A DNA stretch of 64,000 bases from the NCBI GenBank assembly GCA_905160935.1, contig CAJHZI010000770.1, positions 1-64,000 on the forward strand. The letters are read 5' to 3'. Source of the stretch: Enchytraeus crypticus. Lineage: Eukaryota; Annelida; Clitellata; Enchytraeida; Enchytraeidae. This document shows positions 46,128-52,146 of the stretch, one piece after another. A model generated the notes under the pieces. It saw only the letters and a program-made list of their open reading frames with translations. It made no database searches and was not told where the DNA came from. The first letter of the stretch is position 1; each line of letters opens with the position of its first letter. A program made the translations under genes and the position numbers.

Positions 46128-47495
46128 CACACACATCTTATCACAAGAATATTATTACAAACATCTATTATTACATGAATGATATCACGCATATAATATA
46201 AAGCACTTGAAACAATCATCTATTGGATGCCACAGTGAGCACTATGTCTTCAACACAGAGAGATTCCACTACATCAACTAGCTCCTAGCCTTCCTCATGT
46301 GAGTGTTGAATTCCAGAGATGATTTCTCGTTGCCTTCCTCACTTTAGATTTAAATTAGAACACTGAGCAGAGGCTGATATTCAGGTAATGTCCACAAGCC
46401 TGTGGACATTTTCAGTAACATACAACAGAAACTAAAAGCTTGAAGGGCTTGAGTGGTCGTTAGAGGAGACCATTTAAAAGCATAACAAAAATTAGTTATA
46501 CCATGACAAATATATTAAACAGAAGAATTCAAATGCACATTCCTTCCGGCCGATACCCCACTCTAATGAAACAGACGCAGTTCTAGGTTAGTATATTCTC
46601 AAGCAGGAATGCCCAATACATGAAAAAAGATTACAAACTGTCAGCAAATGAACAAGAAGATGATTGACTTACGATAGAAGAAGCAATGTGCTCCTTGAAC
46701 TGACGCACCGTAATCTGCAGAATAAAACATTATTGTAAGCAGGACTGCGCAAGTAAAACGTTGATCTTATGGTTAACGATTAAAGAAATTTTATGACTAA
46801 CGAGAAAAGAAATTTTCTGGTTATGATTAAAGGAGTTTTTGGTTAACGATACAGAAATTGAAACAATTAAATTTCATTATAATGCTTTAGTCGCCTTCTA
46901 CGACACGTGCAGTCACCGGTTGGTCAATTATTCAAATTTGATTTAAATAATAAATAATAAAAAAGCTTTGTTCAACAACGGTTCACGTTAGACTTAAGAT
47001 TGTAGACAATCCTTGTCAAAATCATTAATGTATACATCATCATCATCTTCACCATTATCTTCCCTTAAGTCCCAGCTTAACTATGGTCAGGATATAAGTA
47101 GACTATCTCCAGTCCTCTCTGCCCCACACCATATCATCAGCCAATCCCCTATTTTTTATGTCCTTAGTCACTGCATCTCACGTCAGTTGTGGTCTACCTC
47201 ATTAAGGTGTACAACTTCAAATTACATCATCTGAAATGAACTGAGTTTATAATGTATGCAACAGAAAAGTTCTGCAAGCATGCAGATTGGTACGCTATAA
47301 ATATATGTACTTAAAGGCTGATTGGTACTGTTCAGAATATAACTAATATTTCATAGATATCATAAATGAGTTTTCTCGGCCGTGGATCGTAAAAAATGAT
47401 TGTAAAAATGATAAAAATGATCGTAGACTCACATCGTCAGGCACAGAATAGGAGTGATTCCGTCCATCTAACTTCTTCACCGTCACATCCAACAT
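25205..47495 (-). CDS. BAG6: BAG6 (Scythe/BAT3) gene, 23 exons, 1488 aa
   Basis: BAG6 is a ubiquitin-like chaperone-holdase that, with UBL4A and TRC35, triages tail-anchored and mislocalised hydrophobic proteins in cytosol and nucleus. All 23 minus-strand exons join in phase (4467 nt). N-terminal ubiquitin-like domain about residues 2-74 (human-like [26 protein letters not shown]). The following conserved blocks are [10 protein letters not shown] (147-156), the DUF3538-like helical block (exons 8-9), [11 protein letters not shown], the [10 protein letters not shown] / [14 protein letters not shown] region (exons 16-17), [16 protein letters not shown], then EWIPV...[15 protein letters not shown] and the C-terminal mini-BAG ending [16 protein letters not shown]. 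Human BAG6 is about 1130 residues; the extra length is low-complexity sequence in exons 4, 7, 12, 13 and 20. The start is the only ATG before the Ubl. Confidence 0.96.
25715..26405. repeat. Minisatellite in BAG6 intron 22
   Basis: About 21 units (30-33 bp) of AGCTGTCAGTACTTCATAGT, ACAGCGTTTATCA. The plus frame through it is a repeat artefact. Confidence 0.92.
26487..26594 (-). CDS. BAG6: BAG6 exon 22 (TRC35-binding/NLS segment)
   Basis: Residues 1358-1393. [20 protein letters not shown] then [16 protein letters not shown], close to human [36 protein letters not shown]. The basic cluster KRRK is the family's nuclear localisation signal; in human BAG6 this region binds TRC35. Confidence 0.96.
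26600..26800. repeat. AATC microsatellite
   Basis: CAATCAATCAACCAAC-type array directly upstream of BAG6 exon 22. Confidence 0.92.
27045..27200. repeat. Donor-border array of BAG6 exon 21
   Basis: Five 26-bp units of CACACAGACCTCAGGCACAA including the true donor at 27179; the most distant unit carries about 30 exon bases. Confidence 0.88.
27180..27323 (-). CDS. BAG6: BAG6 exon 21
   Basis: Residues 1310-1357. [20 protein letters not shown] through [10 protein letters not shown], leading into the conserved EW(I/V)P motif of exon 22 (human EPWAAAVPPEWVP). Phase 0; donor GTCTGT, repeated four times downstream. Confidence 0.93.
27330..27720. repeat. AATC array in BAG6 intron 20
   Basis: CAATCAATCACAT and related units; no coding sequence. 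Confidence 0.9.
28031..28168 (+). mobile_element. SINE-A copy in BAG6 intron 20
   Basis: Near full-length and antisense to BAG6, next to a GA-rich tract that abuts the exon 20 donor. Confidence 0.8.
28276..28752 (-). CDS. BAG6: BAG6 exon 20
   Basis: Residues 1151-1309. [20 protein letters not shown] matches human RRMSRGVNPSLVSWLTTMMG; then [13 protein letters not shown] matches GPDAILRYVRRV. The remainder is Gly/Val/Ser-rich linker with an acidic segment ([12 protein letters not shown]). The first about 60 bases and the acceptor are copied repeatedly upstream. Confidence 0.94.
28753..29150. repeat. Acceptor-border array of BAG6 exon 20
   Basis: ACAACA runs alternate with short (about 28 bp) and long (about 62 bp) copies of the exon 20 start: short at 28780, 28901, 29014; long at 28822, 28940, 29057. 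Confidence 0.9.
29304..29431 (-). CDS. BAG6: BAG6 exon 19
   Basis: Residues 1108-1150. [20 protein letters not shown] aligns with human [20 protein letters not shown]. Ends DSIFTNRL. Donor GTATGT with two decoy copies downstream. Confidence 0.93.
29490..29770. repeat. GA/CT and TA compound microsatellite
   Basis: GA tract, CT tract, about 27 TA, then GA again; CT-TA-GA can form a hairpin. Just upstream of BAG6 exon 19. Confidence 0.93.
29885..30170 (-). mobile_element. Interspersed repeat family E (unclassified)
   Basis: Recurrent element: CATCATC tract, CCTTGAATCCCAGTTTAACC, ACCACCAGCCAATCCCC, GCCTTCTACGACACGTGCAG, CCCGGACACAACACGGGG. Related pieces at 19535-19740 (opposite strand), 26885-26960, 33000-33300, 46880-46930, 47033-47165 and 53205-53430. 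Probably a LINE tail; no coding seen. Confidence 0.6.
30221..30352 (+). mobile_element. SINE-A copy in BAG6 intron 18
   Basis: Well conserved, GGCTGGAGCCAGTGGCGAAG head and intact B box; probably a young copy. Confidence 0.83.
30424..30600. repeat. Donor-border array of BAG6 exon 18
   Basis: About six 30-bp units of GTTATTCAGTGCTACATACG then CTCAGCTC; each holds a copy of the exon end and GTATGT donor on the minus strand. Confidence 0.87.
30592..30694 (-). CDS. BAG6: BAG6 exon 18
   Basis: Residues 1074-1107. [20 protein letters not shown] then [14 protein letters not shown], aligning with human [26 protein letters not shown]. Phase 1 out; donor GTATGT, duplicated about six times downstream. 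Confidence 0.92.
30715..31262. repeat. Minisatellite in BAG6 intron 17
   Basis: About 17 units of AGAGTGTTTACACTCTCATC plus AATCAATCAAC; the unit holds the inverted repeat GAGTGTTTACACTC. Confidence 0.9.
31343..31629 (-). CDS. BAG6: BAG6 exon 17
   Basis: Residues 978-1073. [40 protein letters not shown] matches human [29 protein letters not shown]. A 24-nt coding repeat gives GTAPTQAA twice plus GTTPTEV. Ends [15 protein letters not shown]. Donor GTAAGT. Confidence 0.94.
31632..31780. repeat. AATC array in BAG6 intron 16
   Basis: CAATCAATCAGT units starting beside the exon 17 acceptor. Confidence 0.9.
32066..32485 (-). CDS. BAG6: BAG6 exon 16
   Basis: Residues 838-977. Acidic start [11 protein letters not shown], Ser/Pro-rich middle, then [20 protein letters not shown] and [19 protein letters not shown], which aligns with human SESIAAFIQRLSGSSNIFEP. 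Phase 1 out, donor GTCGGT. Confidence 0.92.
32490..32850. repeat. AATC/AATGAATAAATC array in BAG6 intron 15
   Basis: Units of about 44 bp mixing CAATCAATC and AATGAATAAATC. Confidence 0.9.
33000..33300 (-). mobile_element. Interspersed repeat family E copy
   Basis: TACGACACGTGCAGTCCCTA and ACCCGGACACAATACGG match family E; CATCATC tract at the left end. In BAG6 intron 15. Confidence 0.6.
33355..33409 (-). CDS. BAG6: BAG6 exon 15 (55 nt)
   Basis: Residues 820-837, [18 protein letters not shown], plus one base; resembles the short amphipathic helices of human BAG6's central region. Acceptor GCGCAG, donor GTCAGT; phases fit both neighbours. Confidence 0.87.
33485..33800 (-). mobile_element. 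LINE family C 3' end in BAG6 intron 14
   Basis: Minus strand encodes [20 protein letters not shown] then [10 protein letters not shown] before the shared 3' UTR and ATT tail. 5'-truncated. Confidence 0.78.
34111..34325 (-). CDS. BAG6: BAG6 exon 14
   Basis: Residues 748-819. [20 protein letters not shown], then [20 protein letters not shown]. Acceptor ATACAG, donor GTAATA, phase 0 out. The upstream intron is a 1.37-kb minisatellite. Confidence 0.9.
34326..35695. repeat. 1.37-kb ATACAGAGTCA minisatellite in BAG6 intron 13
   Basis: Units of 31-38 bp built from AGAGTCAATACAATACAGTA, TGATACAATAAAAT. The largest single array in the window; the minus frame is an artefact. Confidence 0.93.
35980..36327 (-). 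CDS. BAG6: BAG6 exon 13 (Ser/Thr/Asn/Gly repeat exon)
   Basis: Residues 632-747. [16 protein letters not shown] followed by about 90 residues of STNGSTS-type tandem repeats, ending SSSTANSTT. An alternative acceptor nine bases inside (36318) would remove three residues. Phase 1 in and out; the opposite strand also reads open, an artefact of the repeat. Confidence 0.85.
36437..36660 (-). mobile_element. Interspersed repeat family F copy in BAG6 intron 12
   Basis: AAGAGGCAGGTCCAAGGTAC through ATCCTTTCACAAAAGAC and TTGGGAAAAATATG; diverged. Confidence 0.52.
36687..36818 (+). mobile_element. SINE-A copy in BAG6 intron 12
   Basis: Well conserved, between two other repeat fragments. Confidence 0.82.
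36960..37160. repeat. GA-rich tract beside BAG6 exon 12 donor
   Basis: GAGAGAGACAG tract with an internal about 60-bp duplication containing AGTCCTAGAGATGCA(A/T)TGAG. Confidence 0.85.
37164..37280 (-). CDS. BAG6: BAG6 exon 12 (poly-Gln)
   Basis: Residues 593-631. [20 protein letters not shown], then QSAARP and a run of 13 Gln coded by CAA/CAG. Phase 1 in and out. The homopolymer is adjacent to the donor. Confidence 0.85.
37281..37500. repeat. AATC array in BAG6 intron 11
   Basis: Begins right at the exon 12 acceptor. Confidence 0.9.
37763..37976 (-). CDS. BAG6: BAG6 exon 11 (Gly/Met/Pro-rich)
   Basis: Residues 522-592. Starts [20 protein letters not shown], followed by Pro/Met-rich sequence and a six-Gln run, ending HFGP. 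Acceptor TTCAG, donor GTTAGT, phase 1 out. Confidence 0.87.
38330..39030. repeat. GATT/GACT array with exon 10 donor copies
   Basis: GATTGACTGATTGATTGACT array; three copies of the exon 10 end plus donor at 38754-38800, 38825-38872 and 38892-38940. Confidence 0.88.
39035..39268 (-). CDS. BAG6: BAG6 exon 10
   Basis: Residues 444-521. Starts [10 protein letters not shown], continuing the conserved PIQINV junction, then Ser/Thr/Ala-rich sequence ending [10 protein letters not shown]. Both its acceptor border (2 extra copies) and its donor border (3 extra copies) are duplicated in the adjoining introns. Confidence 0.9.
39269..39412. repeat. 65-bp duplication of exon 10 acceptor border
   Basis: Two extra copies (39309-39346 and 39374-39411) of CAGTGGTATGTGAGCCACGT plus TGATCTACA, i.e. 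exon start plus acceptor. Confidence 0.9.
39420..39505. repeat. CAT microsatellite
   Basis: CATCATCAC repeats in BAG6 intron 9. Confidence 0.93.
39570..39755 (-). CDS. BAG6: BAG6 exon 9
   Basis: Residues 382-443. [20 protein letters not shown] then SDVMVDF aligns with human LVGESLRLLGNTFVALSDL; it ends [10 protein letters not shown], matching human MVLQQAAIPIQ. Phase 0 on both sides. Confidence 0.93.
40196..40372 (-). mobile_element. RTE-like LINE 3' UTR fragment in BAG6 intron 8
   Basis: GTGTACTGCCTACTGGCAAG through CATTATTCCTGAGGGTATTC. Just upstream, a 60-bp segment containing AAAACGA(A/C)CGTTAAACCC occurs twice. Confidence 0.68.
40573..40696 (-). CDS. BAG6: BAG6 exon 8 (DUF3538-like helices)
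   Basis: Residues 340-381. [20 protein letters not shown] then [12 protein letters not shown], aligning with human YVEVLQELQRLESRLQPFLQRYYEVL. Donor GTATGT, phase 0 out. Confidence 0.92.
40830..40955 (-). mobile_element. SINE-A copy in BAG6 intron 7
   Basis: Minus-strand copy, sense to BAG6, abutting an RTE-type LINE tail. Confidence 0.8.
40978..41185 (-). mobile_element. RTE-like LINE 3' UTR fragment in BAG6 intron 7
   Basis: CTCTCTCAGTGCTCTGCCTA through GCCTTCCTCAGCTTTGAC; same family as 9468 and 17118. Confidence 0.7.
41378..41802 (-). CDS. BAG6: BAG6 exon 7 (Ala/Gly/Ser repeat exon)
   Basis: Residues 199-339 plus two bases. Starts [15 protein letters not shown]; the motif TEEPMQADE resembles human PREPMEAEE. 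About residues 255-330 are a tandem array of GS-(S/A)-AAGS units coded by degenerate 15-nt DNA repeats rich in CAGCTGCTG. The length is therefore probably variable between individuals. Confidence 0.88.
41845..42372. repeat. 13-bp minisatellite CATCCCTACGTCT
   Basis: About 40 units of CATCCCTACRTCT in BAG6 intron 6, 5' of exon 7; the plus frame is a repeat artefact. Confidence 0.92.
42425..42583 (-). CDS. BAG6: BAG6 exon 6
   Basis: Residues 146-198. Begins [14 protein letters not shown], matching human SDGSAVDVHINMEQ, and ends [12 protein letters not shown]. Acceptor CTCAG, donor GTGAGT. Confidence 0.94.
42590..42730. repeat. AATC array in BAG6 intron 5
   Basis: Adjacent to the exon 6 acceptor. 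Confidence 0.9.
42935..43935. repeat. 60-bp satellite (about 1 kb) in BAG6 intron 5
   Basis: Units of CTACTGCACTCATGCGCTAC, ACCTGTGTTAAATACACACC, TGTGTAACTACACACCTGTG; the first five are nearly identical, implying recent expansion. CACCTG E-box-like words recur. Confidence 0.93.
44044..44097 (-). CDS. BAG6: BAG6 exon 5 (54 nt)
   Basis: Residues 128-145, [18 protein letters not shown]. Short phase 0 exon with acceptor TTGTAG and donor GTTACA. Not strongly conserved, but it is the only in-frame link and its acceptor border is duplicated upstream, including a near-full copy at 44345-44373. Confidence 0.8.
44098..44375. repeat. Acceptor-border array of BAG6 exon 5
   Basis: About nine units of ATGTTCTACAATCAATCAAT; an almost full border copy (CAACATCAGAGCTACAATGT) closes the array at 44345-44373. 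Confidence 0.88.
44457..44594 (+). mobile_element. SINE-A copy in BAG6 intron 4
   Basis: GGCTGGAGTCAGTGGCGAAG head, B box one base changed (TGGGTTCAATTCC). Confidence 0.8.
44671..44870 (-). CDS. BAG6: BAG6 exon 4 (end of Ubl, linker)
   Basis: Residues 61-127. Starts [17 protein letters not shown], matching human NVGGKVIHLVERAPP, then a Gly/Gln/Pro linker ending [10 protein letters not shown]. Donor GTCAGT. Confidence 0.94.
44972..45105 (-). mobile_element. SINE-A copy in BAG6 intron 3
   Basis: Minus-strand copy near full length; opposite orientation to the 44457 copy about 0.4 kb away across exon 4, so the two could pair in the pre-mRNA around that exon. Confidence 0.8.
45406..45481 (-). 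CDS. BAG6: BAG6 exon 3 (Ubl)
   Basis: Residues 36-60, [20 protein letters not shown] then KINDY, matching human [20 protein letters not shown]. Phase 1 out. Its acceptor and first bases are repeated in the upstream intron (45490-45790). Confidence 0.94.
45482..45800. repeat. Acceptor-border array of BAG6 exon 3
   Basis: About seven units of ATCAGCTCCTATATCCTACA plus CAACCAATCAATC; each has the exon 3 start and acceptor on the minus strand. Confidence 0.88.
45950..46128 (+). mobile_element. LINE family C tail in BAG6 intron 2
   Basis: 3' UTR in plus orientation (GTGGGGACGTCCCTGACATC, GATGAGGAAACAGAC) with a TTA-repeat tail. Confidence 0.75.
46673..46714 (-). CDS. BAG6: BAG6 exon 2 (42-nt, Ubl)
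   Basis: Residues 22-35, [14 protein letters not shown], matching human NVKEFKEHIAASV. A tiny exon missed by ORF length; acceptor CTGCAG, donor GTAAGT, phase 0. Confidence 0.93.
47033..47165 (-). mobile_element. Interspersed repeat family E fragment in BAG6 intron 1
   Basis: CATCATCATC tract, CCCTTAAGTCCCAGCTTAAC and CATCAGCCAATCCCC match family E; a separate piece sits at 46880-46930. Confidence 0.55.
47433..47495 (-). CDS. BAG6: BAG6 exon 1, start of ubiquitin-like domain
   Basis: Residues 1-21, [20 protein letters not shown] plus D, aligning with human LEVLVKTLDSQTRTFIV. ATG at 47495; donor GTGAGT; phase 0. Confidence 0.92.
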
Positions 47496-47951
47496 GGCTG
47501 ACAATAACGCTGCTTAGAACTGCCGTTCAACCTCAACTATCACCGAATATCTGCATCGTTGACAAATGCAATTATTATTTAACAACATAATATTAATTTA
47601 ATAACGTAGTACTAATTGATTTGTCTAAATTAACAGACAATGAAAGAGTCCATCAATAATTAATTTTAATTAACAAATTAGTTATTTCACAGAACATAAA
47701 TTATTAATTATGCCAATATAAGTAAAGAAAATCGAGTAATTATTGGTAATAAAATAAACTTTAGACTACATTTACAATTGTTTCAAATTTACAAAAGTTT
47801 ATTTGAAACAGTTTTAATAATCTCAACAACAAATGAGAGCTGCTGTTTATTTGAAACCACAAATCAGTGGAATATGATGGCAAATAGTTCTTAATTACTA
47901 GTAAAATGTCATTTAGTAAAATTCTTTAAGTATTACTAGTTAGAGAAATCA

Positions 47952-48034
<83 letters not shown>

Positions 48035-48550
48035 ATATATATTCACACACACATACACAAATTGTAGGCCTATATATATTCCATTTGTACACAATGAGGT
48101 CAGACTTTCATACACTGACGCAGTTTAAGAATAAAAACAGAATAAGTTGTTAGTTTTTAAAAAGATATATAATATTAAATAATGATATACCAGAAAAAAA
48201 TTAAAAGAAATTTTTCATAAACAAACAGATGTATCATAAAGGGAAATATGCAATGTATTAATCATGTAACTCTCAACTTAAGTATTATAGCATATCGATC
48301 AAAGTGTATTTATTTACTGGAATAGTATTTATATGGTAGTTTATTTATTATAATATTGTAATAAATTAAATATTTACCTAATACGCAATTATATCACAAA
48401 GATATTTTAACAGTAATATATTTTCCTTATTTTTTCTCTAAAATAATTTAAACTGACAGCTGTCCCACTTCGCGTCTTCTTTTAAGCTTATCTTCCTGTT
48501 TTGTAACAACTAACCAATGAAACTATCGAATATAACATATAGTAATGTTA
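47496..48550. other. Region upstream of BAG6
   Basis: Probable BAG6 5' UTR and promoter side. The first about 60 bases upstream of the ATG are GC-richer (GCTGCTTAGAACTGCCGTTC); the remainder is AT-rich with a TA-GA microsatellite. No TATA-anchored promoter could be assigned. Confidence 0.4.
47955..48030. repeat. TA-GA compound microsatellite
   Basis: About 20 TA followed by about 19 GA, in the BAG6/receptor intergenic region. Confidence 0.93.
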
Positions 48551-48555
48551 ATATT

Positions 48556-49172
48556 AGCAGACATTTATAGTGAAACGATCAACTATGTTTATATCTATCA
48601 CTTTAATACCATATGGTGGTATTAAAAGAGTTTTTGAAAGGTTATATGAAAAGGTTATATCTGTTAGGAAATTTATTCCATTTTCCTTGTAACCAGAATT
48701 TACCAGAACTGCTAATATCGTTCGTTAGTTAATCCTTAGTCAAACTTTGGTTGCAGGAACAAGGGAAGAAAGTCAAGGGCTTATTGCAATCCCCAAACAT
48801 ACGTGATTGCAACATTCAGCTTGTTTTTAAAACTATTCACCGACACCGCATTCACAACCTCCTCACTCACAACCTCCTCATTCAAAGAGTTCCACCTATC
48901 AATCACCCTTTGAGAAAAAAAAACTTTCCTAAGTCTGTCCTTACACTATGCTTAAACAACTTATAACTATGACCTCTTAGACCATTTTTGGAGAATTTGT
49001 AGAATTGGAGAATTCTAATAAAATTAAACCAGTCCAGTGAATGTCCAAGATTTTACTCATGGATCAGGACGGGTGGGATTCGAACCCACGGGTTTTCAAT
49101 TCACCTCTGTGTCAGGCATTTAAAACTTTATGACGTTGCTGCACCTCTAACCACTACGCTATTGAGACATTC
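48556..49172 (-). mobile_element. SINE-B copy split by a LINE insertion
   Basis: SINE-B body at 48556-48702 and its tRNA-like head at 49026-49172 are the two halves of one copy. Between them lies a LINE 3' end. The word AACCAG at both edges may be the target-site duplication. Confidence 0.75.
48745..48995 (-). mobile_element. LINE C-terminal fragment (non-LTR)
   Basis: Minus-strand frame reads LRGHSYKLFKHSVRTDLGKF then FFSQRVIDRWNSLNEEVV and SVNSFKNKLN, the typical end of a CR1/L2-type reverse-transcriptase ORF. 5'-truncated; no complete ORF. Confidence 0.78.
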
Positions 49173-49174
49173 AC

Positions 49175-50805
49175 AACCATAGAATTATAACCAATATATA
49201 GACAGCTCACGTGACACCCACGTAACGTGTCGTGTGAATGGCCTAGATTTTTTATCTCTGATAAACTCTGACTCTTATTTAATAAGAACACCAGTGATTT
49301 GATTTAAAAATCATTTTATTTTAGCGGAACTTTGAACAGTTTTTGGTATCACTATTCATTAAAACACGAGTTTATTTAATATTGGTTCATTGAAGGTTAT
49401 TTATTAAGGGTTTTAACTCAAAGGCCACCTATAATGGCTTCCAATATTTCCTTAAAGAATGTACAACCATGCCATAAATCCCACAAGATAGTATATAAGC
49501 TGTACGTTAATATGGTTAACTTAAGAGTTTACAAAAGAAATATAGCCTATTAGTTATTAAAGAGATCGTTTTTTAACGGATATTAAACATCCAGGTGCAT
49601 TTTACCTGTTGTGTTATTGTTTACAATTAACGATGATTTCTTGTAATTTTGTAATTGTAAATATTTCTCTTTAGTTTCTAAGCTGAAATTATATGTAATC
49701 ATCAATTATAAATTATCAGGTAACGCGTTTAAATTTAAACTCCATGTACGATGTGTATGAATGGATGCACTTTCTAACATAACTAAAACTTTGATGTATT
49801 AAATTATACATGTAAATCTAATTGTAAATGATTATCATTTTATTTAAGTCTCTATAGAAAACACCAAACAATCTTCGTATAATTCCACTTATGAAATGCA
49901 CATCTATTTTATAACTTTTGTGTTTACATTACAATTTTTGGAGGCTGTCTCCCATTCGAGAGGCTTTCAGTTTGGTAACTGACAAATGACGTACTATATA
50001 TTGCTTATGAGTGCTGATGGTAGTGGTAGACTAATTAATGTGGGCTAAAACATACGACTATAGTAATAATAATAACAACAATTAGAGTGCTACAGTAATC
50101 ATTGACAACATCGAGCACTATTGAGTCAAAATCAAGCCGGCGAGCAAAAAACTAATTAAGATGACTAATAATCATCTATGACATCCATCAGTGATATAGG
50201 CTATGTCAATTTTAATATGTCATGTTTAGCCATTAGGAAGTATAGTCAATAATTCATGTTACCATGTAGCCCTGCAAAGTTGGAGATTTTCTCTATTATC
50301 ATCTCTACCGAGAATTGATCCCAGGACCTCAGGAACAGCCATTTATAATTTCATAGCACTATCTAGTGCACTAACACACTGACCTATTAGACATACATGT
50401 TTGAATTCAGGATTCCTAATATTGCAGTCGAAGCAACCTCTAATATAACAAGTCTAATATAATAAGTCAACCTCTAATATAACACGACAACAATTAGAGT
50501 GCTACAGTCATCTATGACAACATCGATCACTTCTCTAACCACCGATCTGAATGCCGTTGTGATGAAAAATGTTAGATGATAGCCCTCTCAATATCATAAC
50601 CGATCATCTGATTGTAAGTAGCAATGTGCACCATGGAACTCACATTGTCAGGTTTAGAAATATGTCAAAGCCATCTGTGTGTTTTATGACTTGAAAACAC
50701 ATCAGACACAGGTCAGGAACTGAATTTGGACCCTCCACATGCTGATCTGCAGTAGGTTTTATCAACATGCTAATGGTTCCACCTAATAGAGATACATAAA
50801 AATTT
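49175..50805. other. Intergenic, receptor upstream region
   Basis: AT-rich, holding two family G LINE tail pieces (50058 and 50482). The missing 5' exon of the receptor should lie here or in 51085-51890; none recognised. Confidence 0.5.
50058..50152 (-). mobile_element. LINE family G tail fragment
   Basis: AACAATTAGAGTGCTACAG through AAATCAAGCCGGCGAGC, the complement of the family G 3' UTR; a second shorter piece lies at 50482-50530. Confidence 0.68.
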
Positions 50806-50808
50806 AAC

Positions 50809-51083
50809 ATGAATGTCTTAATAGTGCAGGGTTAACGTCAGGAAGTTTAATAGATCCTGAGGTGAATTGAACCCTCATGGGTTCAATTGCTGATCTGATC
50901 CCTGCCACGCTGATCTGAGTGTAAATCTCGGAGATTCACTGGACTGGTTATACGGATATTTAAACAGTTAGGTAATTTATAGCATATATAACACTATATA
51001 TTGCCCAATGGTTTAAACATGTGGTATTAAAATTGACACATATCAACACAGTCGATCATTCCATATAATGCGTGTTTACTTAA
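50809..51083 (+). mobile_element. SINE-B copy, diverged
   Basis: Recognisable head and tail with a rearranged B-box region (GGGTTCAATTGC) and an insertion before the conserved 3' part GTGGTATTAAAA. An old copy. Confidence 0.72.
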
Positions 51084-51084
51084 A

Positions 51085-51890
51085 CTATAGTATGGTATGT
51101 TTGTAGACACAAGGAATGGTGAGCAATAAACTTATAGGAGCAGTCTTCTGCTGCCAGCTTCTCAGTGGTGAGATTCTTATCTAGATTTCAAAGCACCTTT
51201 TCGCATTCTACTGTGCTGCCATCTTAAACATAATGTCATATTTATATGCACTAGGGTATGAAGAAACTTCATGAATTCACACAACCCTTAAGTTGTAAAT
51301 CTTTGTAAATACTTATTAGATAGTTATTAGCTCATCTGGTCTTCTTCTTATTTTATTATTTGTATTATTTAATTCTTACCCTCAATTTAGAATTATGCCC
51401 ATACCTATTTTGTTTATGCACAATTTCACCTATTATCGTTGTTTTTCTTATTTTCTTTAAGTTCACCATATTGACATTTAGTTTGTGCTTTCCTGTTGCA
51501 TTTGCTTGTATGTTTATTGTGTGTGAACTTGTGATAATTAGACTAACCACAAGCTTATATGAATAAATTAAACTAGTTAAATAAATTAAAGAGAATTGTT
51601 ATTGAGCTTTTTTACTGGAAAGTCTGATCTAGCAATTCTCCAATGAGAACAATAAAGCATTATTAGTATTATTTAGTATTATTCAGTAAAATCATCACTT
51701 GACTAAATTAAAATTTTGTTGACTGATTGATTGGCTCTCTAGTGAATGCATTTTATAAATTATCCGAGAGATTACTAGAGTTTGTTTTTAGCTTTTAGTC
51801 GTCAAATGATTAATTAATTGATTGATTGATTAATTGATCGATTGATTGATTGATTAATTGATTGATTGATTAGAAATAGTCACGGCTCAG
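51085..51890. other. Upstream of receptor exon A, no exon assigned
   Basis: A plus-strand frame at 51360-51566 is hydrophobic but AT-driven and lacks a sensible donor. A short GATT array at 51810-51870 precedes the exon A acceptor. Confidence 0.4.
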
Positions 51891-52146
51891 AGCTCTGTGG
51901 CTATCATGGTAGATCCGGCCACTGAGAGAGCCGCCATCAGCTCAACTTTCTCGGTGACATGCTCGACGTCTGAGCCGATCAGCAACATTTCTCTGTTCTG
52001 GCACCGCATTCAAGGAGACGTTCGCTACCAGATCGGCATTGATGCAATGATCAACAAAAATTTTGTGTCCGGGGAAACCCCACGCTATCAGTTAAGCGGA
52101 GGATTGAGCGACAGCATTAGAAGAATTTACACGCTGAGAGTTACTG
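51891..52146 (+). CDS. Ig receptor exon A (first half of Ig domain)
   Basis: SSVAIMVDPATERAAISSTF then SVTCSTSEPISNISLFWHR gives Ig strands A to C, and the exon ends RIYTLRVT. Acceptor GGCTCAG; donor GTTTGA at phase 1. An in-frame ATG at 51906 has no signal peptide after it, so a 5' exon is expected. Confidence 0.82.

Noticed and set aside
51360-51566. Hydrophobic frame as the receptor's signal peptide exon
   Set aside because: Hydrophobicity follows from T-rich sequence across 68 codons, both strands are open, and no in-phase donor to exon A is evident.
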